Shown: piece by piece, positions 1 to 7,524 of the stretch | How positions within the stretch are numbered: position 1 is the stretch's first letter | Layout: each line of letters begins with the position of its first letter | Source of the DNA: Streptomyces sp. Ag109_O5-1 | Lineage (GTDB): Bacteria; Actinomycetota; Actinomycetes; Streptomycetales; Streptomycetaceae | Direction of reading: 5' to 3' | Assembly: GCF_003814875.1 (NCBI RefSeq) | Contig: NZ_RKQF01000001.1 | Coordinates: 11,532,001-11,596,000 of the forward strand | Length of the DNA: 64,000 nucleotides | The notes under the pieces: model-generated | Databases searched by the model: none | What the model was told of the DNA's origin: nothing | What the model saw: the letters and a program-made list of their open reading frames with translations, nothing else | Made by a program: the position numbers and the translations under genes

Positions 1-311
1 CCTTGCTGGACGCTGCCGCCGAGGCAGGGCTCGCGGTCCGGACGAAGACCGCCGGGCCCTCGAACATCGGCAACCTGCTGGCTGGCGAGGGTATCCCGGC
101 AACGGCCGGCTTCGGGGTTCCCTACGAAGGGCTCCACGGCATCGACGAACGCGCCCACCTCGCAGAACTGCCCACGGTGTACGCGGTCTACCGGCGTGCC
201 GTGCTCCGTCTGCTGGAGTCCGACATCCCAGCCGCGTCCCAGATTTCTCCCAACTCCGCTCCCAGCAAGTACCCAACTGCGCCTCTGGGAAAGGGACGTC
301 GCCCGCGGTGA
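1..311 (+). CDS. C-terminal end of an M20-family metallopeptidase (partial)
   Basis: The open frame enters from the left edge and stops with TGA at 309-311. Its residues (GPSNIGNLLAGEG, then YEGLHGIDER, then ELPTVYAVYRRAVLRLL) match the C-terminal part of M20/ArgE/DapE-type zinc amidohydrolases, where a GPSN-G motif and a final helix close the catalytic domain. The last 25 or so residues after the helix are proline/serine-rich and unlike the family. The catalytic zinc ligands lie outside the window. It lies 133 bp upstream of the graspetide precursor on the same strand, so a role in peptide trimming is possible but unproven. Confidence 0.6.
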   Translation, partial: LLDAAAEAGLAVRTKTAGPSNIGNLLAGEGIPATAGFGVPYEGLHGIDERAHLAELPTVYAVYRRAVLRLLESDIPAASQISPNSAPSKYPTAPLGKGRRPR

Positions 312-444
312 CATGGAGGCAGTACCTTCCCCGTACCCGCTGAGAAGACGAGGGACTTGGCTCATGGCCGAGCCGATCACCCGTCCGACGAAGCCCGTCG
401 GCGAAGGCAGCCGCGCCGCGGCGCACCGCCGGCAAGGAGGCACG

Positions 445-702
445 ATGCCCACCGCAGTCCAGGCCGCGGACCGTCCCTGGGGCGCCGGCCGGCTCGCCCC
501 GTACCCGACCGTCGTCCACCGCCCGCATGCGTCGGTCGTGATTGACCCCGACACCCAGCTCGGCGTCTACCTGGACCACGCCGGTCAGGTGATCGACATG
601 GGCAAGCACGGCACCAGCAAGGGCACCGAGACGGACACGACCACGAACGCGGATTCTGCGCCGGATCAGGGGCACGACCAGGACTCGGAGCAGGACAGTT
701 GA
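445..702 (+). CDS. tgmA: Graspetide (ATP-grasp-modified RiPP) precursor peptide
   Basis: An 85-residue peptide. The ATG at 445 has a perfect AAGGAGG ribosome site at 434-440. Residues 11-21 (PWGAGRLAPYP) form the leader recognition segment typical of the TgmA family of Streptomyces, followed by VVIDPDTQLGVY and the MGKHGTSKG boundary at 52-60. The C-terminal core (about 57-85) is rich in Thr (57, 61, 63, 65, 66, 67) and acidic residues (62, 64, 70, 74, 78, 80, 82, 84). These are the hydroxyl donors and carboxyl acceptors that ATP-grasp ligases join into omega-ester rings. The ligase and methyltransferase follow at once (3-bp gap, then a 4-bp overlap), so the three genes form one transcript. 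Ring connectivity cannot be read from sequence. Confidence 0.85.
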   Translation: MPTAVQAADRPWGAGRLAPYPTVVHRPHASVVIDPDTQLGVYLDHAGQVIDMGKHGTSKGTETDTTTNADSAPDQGHDQDSEQDS

Positions 703-705
703 GCG

Positions 706-1665
706 GTGACTGCCAAGAGGCCGGTGCTCGTGGCCACCGAGACGGACGATCTCACCGCCGACATGGTGATCGCCCATCTGAACCGCCGGAACGTGCCGGT
801 GGTCCGGTTCAACCCCGCTGACATCGGCCCGGACCTGACGGTGTCCGCATGGTTCGGTGCCTGCCCGGCCCCAGTGTCCGGGCAGGCACGGACGCTGTCG
901 CGGACCGTTGACCTGACCGTGGTGCGGTCGGTGTACTGGCGTCGGCCGGTGTGGCCCGCCTTCGAGCATCTCGGCGCCGATGACGCGCGTTTCGCGGCGG
1001 CCCAGGTCCGCCACGGCCTCGGCGGCATCCTCTACGCCCTCGACGGACCGCTGTGGGTGAACCACCCCCTTGCCAACGCCGCCGCCGACTACAAGCCCGC
1101 CCAGCTCGCCATGGCCCAGCGTCTCGGGCTCACCGTCCCGCCGACGCTGGTGACGAACGACCCGGCCGAAGCCCGGGAATTTACCGCCCAGCACGATCAG
1201 GTGATCTTCAAGACGCTCCGGTGGACGCCCTGCTGGCGTGACGGTGTTCCCGTCACGGGCTGGGCCGACCCGGTCACGGCATCCGAGATCGACGAGAGTG
1301 TGCGCGTGGCGCCACACCTGTTCCAAGCCGTCGTGGACAAGACGGCCGACCTCCGGGTGCTGGTCGTGGGCCGGCAGGTGTTCGCCGTGCGGATCGAGTC
1401 CGGGATGCTGGACTGGCGCAAGGACCACTCGGCTCTCTCCTACAGTGTCGTGGACCTGCCCGACCGCATGGAGAAGATGCTCCTGGCCTACCTGGACCAC
1501 GCCGGGCTGGTCTCGGGGAGCTTCGACCTCGCCGTGGACAAGACGGACAGCCTGTGGTGGCTGGAGCTGAACCCCAACGGGCAGTGGGGGTGGCTGGAGG
1601 AAGCCACCGGTCTTCCCATGTCCGTCGCATTCGCCGACCTGCTGATGCAAGGAGCCGCCCCATGA
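706..1665 (+). CDS. tgmB: ATP-grasp graspetide macrocyclase
   Basis: A 319-residue ATP-grasp ligase of the RimK-like ribosomal peptide maturase family. The GTG start lies 3 bp after the precursor stop. The N-terminal preATP-grasp domain runs to about residue 120; the ATP-grasp fold follows, with IFKTLRWTP as the lysine/arginine strand and a metal-binding end at LWWLELNPNGQWGWLE (about 285-300), where the E and N ligands are visible. Family members activate Asp/Glu side chains of the precursor as acyl phosphates and close ester or amide bonds with Ser/Thr/Lys. Its stop overlaps the methyltransferase start (ATGA), implying translational coupling. Confidence 0.88.
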   Translation: MTAKRPVLVATETDDLTADMVIAHLNRRNVPVVRFNPADIGPDLTVSAWFGACPAPVSGQARTLSRTVDLTVVRSVYWRRPVWPAFEHLGADDARFAAAQVRHGLGGILYALDGPLWVNHPLANAAADYKPAQLAMAQRLGLTVPPTLVTNDPAEAREFTAQHDQVIFKTLRWTPCWRDGVPVTGWADPVTASEIDESVRVAPHLFQAVVDKTADLRVLVVGRQVFAVRIESGMLDWRKDHSALSYSVVDLPDRMEKMLLAYLDHAGLVSGSFDLAVDKTDSLWWLELNPNGQWGWLEEATGLPMSVAFADLLMQGAAP

Positions 1666-2831
1666 CCGACACCGCTTCCCACCGACGCGCCCTTGCCGGC
1701 CGCCTGAGCGAAGCGGGCGTCCTCGTCAGCCCTCAGTGGCGAGCAGCGGTGGAAGCCGTGCCCCGGGAGCTGTTTCTGAACCCGGGCGTGTTCCTGCCTG
1801 CCGAGGGCGGCCGGTGGCGCCCGGTCACAGCACTCGGAACCGACCCGCATGAGTGGGCGCAGATCGCCTACCGTGACGAGTCCTTGACCACACAGCTCGA
1901 CGGCCACCTCACCGCTGACCAGGTCAGCGGTCTCGTCGCAGGCTCTCCGACATCGTCGTCCACCACTCCGGTGACCGTGGTCGGCATGATCGAGAACCTG
2001 GAGGTGCAGGACGGGCATCAGGTACTGGAGATCGGCACGGGCACCGGATACTCCAGCGCCCTCCTGTGCCACCGCCTCGGCGAGGACAACGTCACCACGG
2101 TCGAAGTGGACCCCACGGTCGCAGCCCGCGCGGACGCCGCGCTGGAGACGGCCGGCTACTCGACATGGACCGTCACTGCGGACGGCCTCCTCGGCCACCC
2201 CCGCCGCGCACCCTACGACCGCGTCATCGCCGCGTGCGCGGTGCGCCGCATCCCCTACACCTGGATCCGCCAGACCACACCCGGCGGTATCGTCCTCGCC
2301 ACCGTCGGCGGGACCTGGCACTACGGCACAGGACTCGCCAAGGTCACAGTCGCCGACGACGGCACCGCCCAGGGCGGGATCACCGGCCGCTCCTCATTCA
2401 TGCAGGCCCGCTCCCAGGCAAAAGTGCCGGTCATCGGTGACCTGTCCGCCCGCACCGCCTACGCCGACAGCGAGCGGGAGACCAAAGTCCCTCCGGCACT
2501 ACTGGAGGAGTGGATGCCCGCCTTCCTCGCGCAACTCGCCGCTCCCGGAGCGCACTTCACCCGCGCCACGTCCGCGGAGGGAAATCGGCTCCTGTATCTC
2601 TTCGACCCGGACCGCGAATCGTTCGCGTCCTTCCTGGAGAAGGAGGACGCCTGGACGGTACGCCAGGGCGGCCCGCTGCCGCTGTGGGACACGATCGAAC
2701 AGACCCTCACCGCATGGCAGGACGCCGGAAGCCCCGACATCACCACCGTGCGACTGCACGTCACGCAGGAGGCCCACACCTACTGGATCGAAGGTCACTC
2801 GGCGCTGCGCTGGCAGCATCACGTTCTCTGA
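1662..2831 (+). CDS. tgmC: Graspetide-associated PIMT-type O-methyltransferase
   Basis: A 389-residue methyltransferase related to protein-L-isoaspartate O-methyltransferase. SAM motif I is VLEIGTGTGY at residues 121-130, with an acidic residue ending the next strand (TTVEVDP). The start ATG overlaps the ligase stop by 4 bp, with GCAAGGAG just upstream. Families of this type accompany ATP-grasp maturases in actinobacteria. Characterised graspetide PIMTs methylate an Asp of the cyclised peptide, which then collapses to an aspartimide, so an aspartimide-bearing product is the expectation here. The C-terminal half (about 230-389) is a family-specific extension of unknown role. Confidence 0.85.
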   Translation: MTDTASHRRALAGRLSEAGVLVSPQWRAAVEAVPRELFLNPGVFLPAEGGRWRPVTALGTDPHEWAQIAYRDESLTTQLDGHLTADQVSGLVAGSPTSSSTTPVTVVGMIENLEVQDGHQVLEIGTGTGYSSALLCHRLGEDNVTTVEVDPTVAARADAALETAGYSTWTVTADGLLGHPRRAPYDRVIAACAVRRIPYTWIRQTTPGGIVLATVGGTWHYGTGLAKVTVADDGTAQGGITGRSSFMQARSQAKVPVIGDLSARTAYADSERETKVPPALLEEWMPAFLAQLAAPGAHFTRATSAEGNRLLYLFDPDRESFASFLEKEDAWTVRQGGPLPLWDTIEQTLTAWQDAGSPDITTVRLHVTQEAHTYWIEGHSALRWQHHVL

Positions 2832-3173
2832 ATTGAGAGCCTTGCCCCTGCTCGCCATACTCCTCGAGCTCCTCGAACAGCTCCATGCCGATCGCCTCCA
2901 GCAGGCCCCGGGACGCCATGTTCGCCTGCTGGGCGACAGCGACCACCAGCCCGCGCTCTGGCCGAGGTCAGGAGTGTCGGACGCCGCAGGCGGGGCACTC
3001 CGCGCTTCATTGCTCGGACGCCGGTGATGCCGGCGCCAACCGTATCCGTGCCCGCAGGGGTCGGAGCCCCGCTGCCCGTCCGCAGGCTCGTCGGCCTGTC
3101 CGCGCTGTTACGCACTTTCGGGTGACCGGTGGCGCCGGGAAGGGGCCGCGGCGGCGTCGGTCGGTCATGGTGA
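2832..3173. other. Intergenic stretch with a possible minus-strand gene remnant
   Basis: No intact gene. On the minus strand a short frame from about 2949 to 2819 reads GLVVAVAQQANMASRGLLEA and then an acidic helix (MELFEELEEYGEQGQG). Its composition is protein-like, not shadow-like. Immediately upstream in another frame is ECPACGVRHS, a CxxC zinc-ribbon-like motif ending in a stop. Together these may be the decayed 3' end of a gene read leftwards that ran into the methyltransferase 3' end. I do not recognise the family. Confidence 0.3.
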
Positions 3174-4217
3174 GGCCGTCGCTCGTACCGCCGCGCGGGA
3201 TGGCAGGCCGGCACGGCGCGGCTGGACGCCGCGCTGCTGCGCCTCGCGAGCAGGAAGCACCGGCTCATCGGAGCCGCGGCGCTCCGCGTCGTCATCGGCT
3301 TCGCCACCCTGCTGTACTGCCTGTCCGACTACTCACGGCGGCGCTTCCTGTGGGGGCCGGACTCCTACGACTCGATCTCCACGGCGAGGGCCGAGCTGCC
3401 GCGCTGGGGCTTCTCGATCTTCCTGTGGAGCCATTCCACGCTCTGGTTCGAGATCGCCTATCACGCGGTGATCGTGGTTGCCCTGGCGTTCATGATCTTC
3501 GGCGGCCGGGCACTCACCCTCGCGCAGGCCCTGATGATGTGGTCGCTGCACAACCGGAACCAGGATGTGCTCGAAGGCGGCGACAACCTTGCCCAGATCG
3601 TCATCCTGCTCATGGTCTGCATCGTCTCCAACGCCTACTTCGCGCCCGGCGCCAAGCGGCGGCGCGCACGGATGCGCGCGGACGAACGGCCGACGACCTC
3701 CACCGTGCTGCACAACCTCGCCGCCTTTCTCATCGTCTTCCAGACCGCGGTGCTGTACTTCACCGCCGGCTACTGGAAGATCACCGGGAAGGTGTGGCAG
3801 GACGGCGTGGCGATGTACTACATCAGCCGGATCACCGGCTTCGAGATGTCGGCCACGTACGCGCACCTGATGAACAACGCCTTCGTGGGTACCGCCCTCT
3901 GCTACTTCACGATCTTCATCGAGCTGGCGCTGCCCTTCGCGATCCTGTCCGCTCGCCCGTGGATCCGGAAGGCCAACACGGTGGCCCTGGAGGGCATGCA
4001 CCTGGGCATCATCGCCTGCATGGGCCTGGTGTGCTTCGGGCTACTGATGATCGGCGCGGACTGCACCTGCCTGCGCGACGAGGACTACCGGTCACTCGCG
4101 CGGCGCTTCCGGTCCGTCAAGGAACGTGTAATGGGCGGGAGTTGGTCACCGCTGCCCGCGCGCGTCATGACCCCGGTGGCCATGACGGCGGGACAGGACG
4201 GTACGGCCGATGCGTGA
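3174..4217 (+). CDS. HTTM-domain multipass membrane protein, 5' end unresolved
   Basis: The protein resembles HTTM (horizontally transferred transmembrane) / vitamin-K-carboxylase-like membrane proteins: about seven hydrophobic segments, with WGPDSYDS near the N-terminus, YFTAGYWKITGKVWQDG in the middle and a cytosolic tail. The homologous reading extends upstream at least to about 3222, but the in-frame region from the stop at 3171-3173 to 3468 contains no ATG, GTG or TTG. Either a CTG near 3222 is used, or a 1-nt frameshift separates it from the ATG at 3167. The first conventional start, GTG 3468, would delete the first membrane segments. It overlaps the M23 gene by 8 bp, suggesting a two-gene unit. 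Confidence 0.6.
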   Translation, partial: GRRSYRRAGWQAGTARLDAALLRLASRKHRLIGAAALRVVIGFATLLYCLSDYSRRRFLWGPDSYDSISTARAELPRWGFSIFLWSHSTLWFEIAYHAVIVVALAFMIFGGRALTLAQALMMWSLHNRNQDVLEGGDNLAQIVILLMVCIVSNAYFAPGAKRRRARMRADERPTTSTVLHNLAAFLIVFQTAVLYFTAGYWKITGKVWQDGVAMYYISRITGFEMSATYAHLMNNAFVGTALCYFTIFIELALPFAILSARPWIRKANTVALEGMHLGIIACMGLVCFGLLMIGADCTCLRDEDYRSLARRFRSVKERVMGGSWSPLPARVMTPVAMTAGQDGTADA

Positions 4218-5415
4218 CACGACCGACGAAGCGGCGAACGCCGCGCCGGACGCCCTGTACCGGTTCCTCACCGCCGAGCCCGCCGACCGGGAACGCCTGG
4301 CACCGCGCGTGGTCGCCGCCGTGGGCCGGGAGCGGCTCGACGAGATCGTGGACACCACGCTCGGACGGGTCGGCGAGGTCACCGGCGTGCGCGACAGCCG
4401 CGACGGACTGGTGATCGAAGGCACCCGGGGGCGGGCCCTCGCCTTCGCCGCCACCAGGGACGGCCATGAGCTGGACGGGCTCCTGATCGCCCCCGGCGCA
4501 CACCGCCCGGCACGCCTGCGCACCAACTGGGTGCGCCCGGCTCTGGCCTGGACCGTGCTGGTGCTGCTGTTCGTCGTGCGCATCGACGCCTGCTGGGAGG
4601 CCCCCTCCCGAATCGCCTGGTGCGGCCGCCTGTTGATCGTCGCGGCCGGATACCTGGTCGTGGAGGGCTGGCGTGCCCCGGCCCTGTTTCCGTGGTGGAT
4701 ACGCCGACCGCTGGAGGCCGGGGCGCTCGTCGCCCTCGCCTCCGCCTGGCGACTGCCCGGGCTGCCCACGTCGGGCGGTGCCCCCGAACTGGTCGTGGGG
4801 GCCGCACTGGTCGCCGTCCTCGGCGTACTCCTGATGCGGGCACGGCGTCACCGCTGGGGGACGGCCGTCTCCCAGCCCCTCGTCTTCCCCTTGCAGGGCG
4901 GCAGTTGGTACGTGGGGCAAGGAGGCGGACGCAGCCTCAACCATCACTTCGCCGTCCCCGAGCAACGCGGCGCCCTGGACGTGGTCCAGGCCGGCCCGGG
5001 CGGGACGCGCGGGCGTCACCGCGCCCGCACCCAGGGCACGCACGGCAAGAACGAGCGCTACCTCATCTACGGGCAGCCCGTGCACGCACCCTGCGACGGT
5101 ACGGTCGTCTCCGCCGCCGATCACATCGACGACCAAGAACCCGGCGCCGTCCGCTATCAACCCCTGTACGGCAACCACGTGTGGATCGACACGGGCGCCG
5201 AGATCGTCAAGCTCGCCCATCTGCGCCCCGGCACCGTGACCGTGAGCACCGGCGACCCCGTGCGCGTCGGGCAGGTGCTCGGCGAGGTCGGCAACTCCGG
5301 CAACAGCAGCGAGCCGCACCTGCACCTCCACGCCGAGCGCGACGGCCTCGGCCTCGACCTGGAGTTCGAGGGGGTCTCGGGCCCGCTGTACCGGGGCCGG
5401 ACCGTCCGCACCTAG
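4210..5415 (+). CDS. Membrane-anchored M23 (LytM-type) peptidase
   Basis: A 401-residue protein. The N-terminal 90 residues are a soluble helical part. Four hydrophobic segments follow at about 103-120, 137-153, 160-180 and 195-212, and then an M23 domain (about 225-395). The domain shows the zinc/catalytic signature: an H...D pair in NHHFAVPEQRGALDVV and the C-terminal HLHLH motif in SSEPHLHLHAERDG. It has the usual beta-strand glycine turns (GDPVRVGQVLGEVGNSGN). Family members cleave peptidoglycan cross-bridges or glycine-rich peptides, or act as degenerate activators. It overlaps the HTTM gene by 8 bp and is probably cotranscribed with it. Confidence 0.8.
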   Translation: MRDTTDEAANAAPDALYRFLTAEPADRERLAPRVVAAVGRERLDEIVDTTLGRVGEVTGVRDSRDGLVIEGTRGRALAFAATRDGHELDGLLIAPGAHRPARLRTNWVRPALAWTVLVLLFVVRIDACWEAPSRIAWCGRLLIVAAGYLVVEGWRAPALFPWWIRRPLEAGALVALASAWRLPGLPTSGGAPELVVGAALVAVLGVLLMRARRHRWGTAVSQPLVFPLQGGSWYVGQGGGRSLNHHFAVPEQRGALDVVQAGPGGTRGRHRARTQGTHGKNERYLIYGQPVHAPCDGTVVSAADHIDDQEPGAVRYQPLYGNHVWIDTGAEIVKLAHLRPGTVTVSTGDPVRVGQVLGEVGNSGNSSEPHLHLHAERDGLGLDLEFEGVSGPLYRGRTVRT

Positions 5416-5483
5416 GCCCTCTCGGCAAATTTCCGTCTGCCCGCGACCCGGGCGGACGACGGGAATTGACGACACGGCCTAGG
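5411..5483 (+). terminator. Nested palindrome, likely terminator of the M23 unit
   Basis: Outer arms CCTAGGCC (5411-5418) and GGCCTAGG (5476-5483) enclose a second stem, CGTCTGCCCG (5434-5443) against CGGGCGGACG (5449-5458) with one G-T wobble. It begins just before the peptidase stop. Streptomyces terminators often lack a U-tract, so a terminator fits. The outer palindrome could also bind a regulator. Confidence 0.5.
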
Positions 5484-5596
5484 CATCCCGTTCAGTTCAG
5501 CAGCCACCGGGCCGGTACGGCGAGACGTCCGTGCCGCGCCCCTTCGTTCTGCTCTGCGCGCCGTCCGGCGCTCCCACACCAAAAGGTCTGCATCCC

Positions 5597-6000
5597 ATGC
5601 CTCTCCATGCCCCCATACGCCCGCTGCGTCGCCTGCGCGGCTCCGTCGTCGCGGCTGCCTGCGCCACGCTGCTCGGCACCGTCGGCTCCCTACCCGCCGC
5701 CCACGCGGCCGACCGGCACCCTCTCGTGGGATCCCGGCCCGCATACGCGACGCGGACCGCCGACACCGGCCCTGTTCCCGCCGGTAGTCACGTCAGCGCG
5801 CGTCTCTACCTCAACTCCCGTGACCCGCAAGGGCTCGCGGCGTTCCTGCGCGACATCAGCGACCCCCGCAGCCCGCACTACCGGCACTACCTCACCCCGG
5901 CGGATCACCGACGGCACTTCGGCCCGACGGACCGTCAGATCCGGACCCTCACGGCATGGCTGGTCGGGTCCGGATTCACCGTCATCGCCCGAACCTCCCC
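5597..6000 (+). pseudogene. 5' stump of an S53 (kumamolisin-type) protease gene
   Basis: The ATG at 5597 follows AAAAGG. A secretion signal is clear (RR-rich start, hydrophobic VVAAACATLLGTVG, cleavage near AHAADR). The start of a pro-kumamolisin activation domain follows (RLYLNSRDPQGLAAFLRDI, then RSPHYRHYLTPADHRRHFG). Homology ends at about 5990, where the frame runs antisense into the next gene. The whole catalytic domain (Glu-Asp-Ser) is missing, so this is a truncated gene that could at most secrete a propeptide fragment. Confidence 0.7.
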
Positions 6001-6055
6001 CCGGGAAGGGGTGGTCGGGGTGTGGCGCGTCGGTGGCCGGCCGGTGGGTGTCTTG

Positions 6056-6388
6056 CTAGGGCTGCTGGGTTGTCGGGTTGGCCGGGAGCATCGAGCTGCC
6101 GGCGCCGGTGATGATCTCCTGGAGTGCCAGCGCGTGCCGGTCGAGGGCGGTGCGGCCGTTGGTGGTGAGGCGGGCGGAGGTGCGTGGTCGCTTGCCGACG
6201 AAGGTCTTGCGGATCTCGATGTAGCCGGCGTCTTCCAGGGTGGTGAGCTGTTTGGACAGGGCGGAGTCGGAAAGGCCGATGCTGTCGCGCAGTACTTTGA
6301 AGTCCGCCCATCCGGTCGCGGCGAGGAAGGCGACCAGCGAGAGCCGGGTGGGCGCGTGGATCAGTTCGTCGAACCTGGGCGTGTTCAC
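6056..6388 (-). CDS. Winged-helix transcriptional regulator
   Basis: A 110-residue protein with GTG start overlapping the upstream stop (GTGA). Residues 1-80 form a MarR/ArsR-like winged helix: FDELIHAPTRLSLVAFLA, then the recognition helix in LSDSALSKQLTTLEDAGYIEI, then the wing GKRPRTSARLT. The C-terminal helix would dimerise. It is cotranscribed with the membrane protein at 6385-6873, and the palindrome at 6890-6910 upstream of that pair is its likely operator. Pairs of this kind (small winged helix plus small membrane protein) are common in actinobacteria and usually autoregulated. Confidence 0.8.
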   Translation of the reverse strand: MNTPRFDELIHAPTRLSLVAFLAATGWADFKVLRDSIGLSDSALSKQLTTLEDAGYIEIRKTFVGKRPRTSARLTTNGRTALDRHALALQEIITGAGSSMLPANPTTQQP

Positions 6389-6873
6389 TGCCGGCTCCTG
6401 GAGCGCCGTACCAGCGTGGCCGCGTCCAGCCGTACGAGCATCGGCCCCCCGATGGCGAACACCACTCCTGTGACGGCGGCGGCGATCGTTCCCGGACAGG
6501 GCGCCCCGGCCGCCTTGAGGCTGATTCCGGTCGCCAGACCCACGCCGAGCAGGGCCGCCGCAAAGGCCGCCGATCCGATCAGTGTCGTGCGGGCGGCCCC
6601 CGGGCCGGCCAGGCCGCGGCGCGGTGCGGCGGCGCGGGATGCGCGGCGGACCGGCAGGTCGACGACGAGCGAGCCGGCCACGAACAGGGCGATGCCGGTC
6701 CCGAGGAGCACGCCGCGCCCGGACTCGGCGGATGCCGCGAGTTCGGTGATCAGGACGGCGTAGGCCCACCACCACCAACTGGGGAAGATCTTGCGCCGGA
6801 TCACCTGCTCGCGCCGCCGGTCGATCTCGCTCAGGGCGCGTGCGGCGTCCGCCGGCTCGACTCGATCATCCAT
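6385..6873 (-). CDS. Four-helix integral membrane protein of unknown function
   Basis: 162 residues from ATG 6873. A charged N-terminus (EIDRRREQVIRRKIFPSWWWW) leads into four hydrophobic segments at about 35-52, 57-75, 97-116 and 123-140. It ends in a basic tail. It is translationally coupled to the winged-helix regulator. The name of the family is not certain; the layout (regulator plus four-helix protein with a WWWW aromatic belt at the membrane edge) suggests a membrane component controlled by the regulator. No enzymatic motif is visible. Confidence 0.7.
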   Translation of the reverse strand: MDDRVEPADAARALSEIDRRREQVIRRKIFPSWWWWAYAVLITELAASAESGRGVLLGTGIALFVAGSLVVDLPVRRASRAAAPRRGLAGPGAARTTLIGSAAFAAALLGVGLATGISLKAAGAPCPGTIAAAVTGVVFAIGGPMLVRLDAATLVRRSRSRQ

Positions 6874-6889
6874 TTTCCCTCCCCGACAA

Positions 6890-6910
6890 TACTTTCCTAT
6901 CAGGAAAGTA
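6890..6910. promoter_or_regulatory. Palindromic operator upstream of the winged-helix/membrane pair
   Basis: TACTTTCC-TATCA-GGAAAGTA: perfect 8-bp arms around a 5-bp spacer, 17 bp upstream of the ATG at 6873. The position overlaps the expected core promoter, which fits autorepression by the regulator encoded downstream. Confidence 0.7.
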
Positions 6911-7452
6911 ACGGGGAGCTCCCCGGCCTTGTCAAGGGCCGTGGACCGGGCGGTGGATCAGGCTGCTGTGGTCTCCCCGTGCTCGGCCAGGGCGCCCTTG
7001 TCGGGCTCGGCTCCGGGGCGGGCCTGGGCGACGGGGGAGGCGTCGGTGAGCGCGCCGGTGTTCCTGGGCGGATTCTGATGAGGGTCTTTGGAAACGGTTC
7101 TGGCTGCCGTGTGCTGTTGGTGATCTTCCTGGCGCTGCTGTGCCCGCGCCGCTGTGTCGGGGCGGTGGTCGGTCGGCCGCCTGCAGGATCCGGTTTCGTG
7201 TGTCCCGCTCGTCCGGGAGGGCTGGGCGGCGGGATGTGAGCCTGTGCAGTGCTGCGGCAGGGGCAGGGGCAGGGGCAGGGGCAGGGGCAGGGGGGTGTCG
7301 CGGGGGTTGTCAGGGTGGTGTCTTGCCGGTGGGGGCGGGTTGTGTCTGTGGGTGGTGGGGTCCGGGGTTGTTCGTGGTGGTGGTCTGGTGGTCGTGGTTC
7401 TTGGTGGGTGTGTTGTGGTGTTGGTTGTTTTGCGTGTTGTGGGCTGGAGGGG
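6911..7452. other. Gene-poor, G/T-skewed stretch
   Basis: No gene seen. From about 7300 to 7440 the plus strand is strongly G/T-rich (GGTGGT-type runs), so all long frames here are compositional artefacts. The segment lies between two minus-strand transcription units. Confidence 0.5.
7257..7294. repeat. Tandem CAGGGG hexamer array
   Basis: About six consecutive copies of CAGGGG ending in a G-run. It is a simple-sequence array in non-coding DNA and a candidate G-quadruplex and replication-slippage site. Confidence 0.85.
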
Positions 7453-7493
7453 GCCGGCCGCCGCGTTCGGGGGATGGTGGCGCGGCGGCCGGC
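7453..7493 (-). terminator. Strong hairpin after the PaaK-like gene
   Basis: GCCGGCCGCCGCG (7453-7465) pairs perfectly with 7481-7493 around a 15-nt loop, 32 bp beyond the stop of the minus-strand gene ending at 7525. Confidence 0.75.
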
Positions 7494-7524
7494 TGTTCGG
7501 GGGTCGGCTGGGGGGCCGGTTGTG

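Noticed and set aside
7257..7294. CRISPR-like array
   Set aside because: Simple hexamer tandem without spacers.
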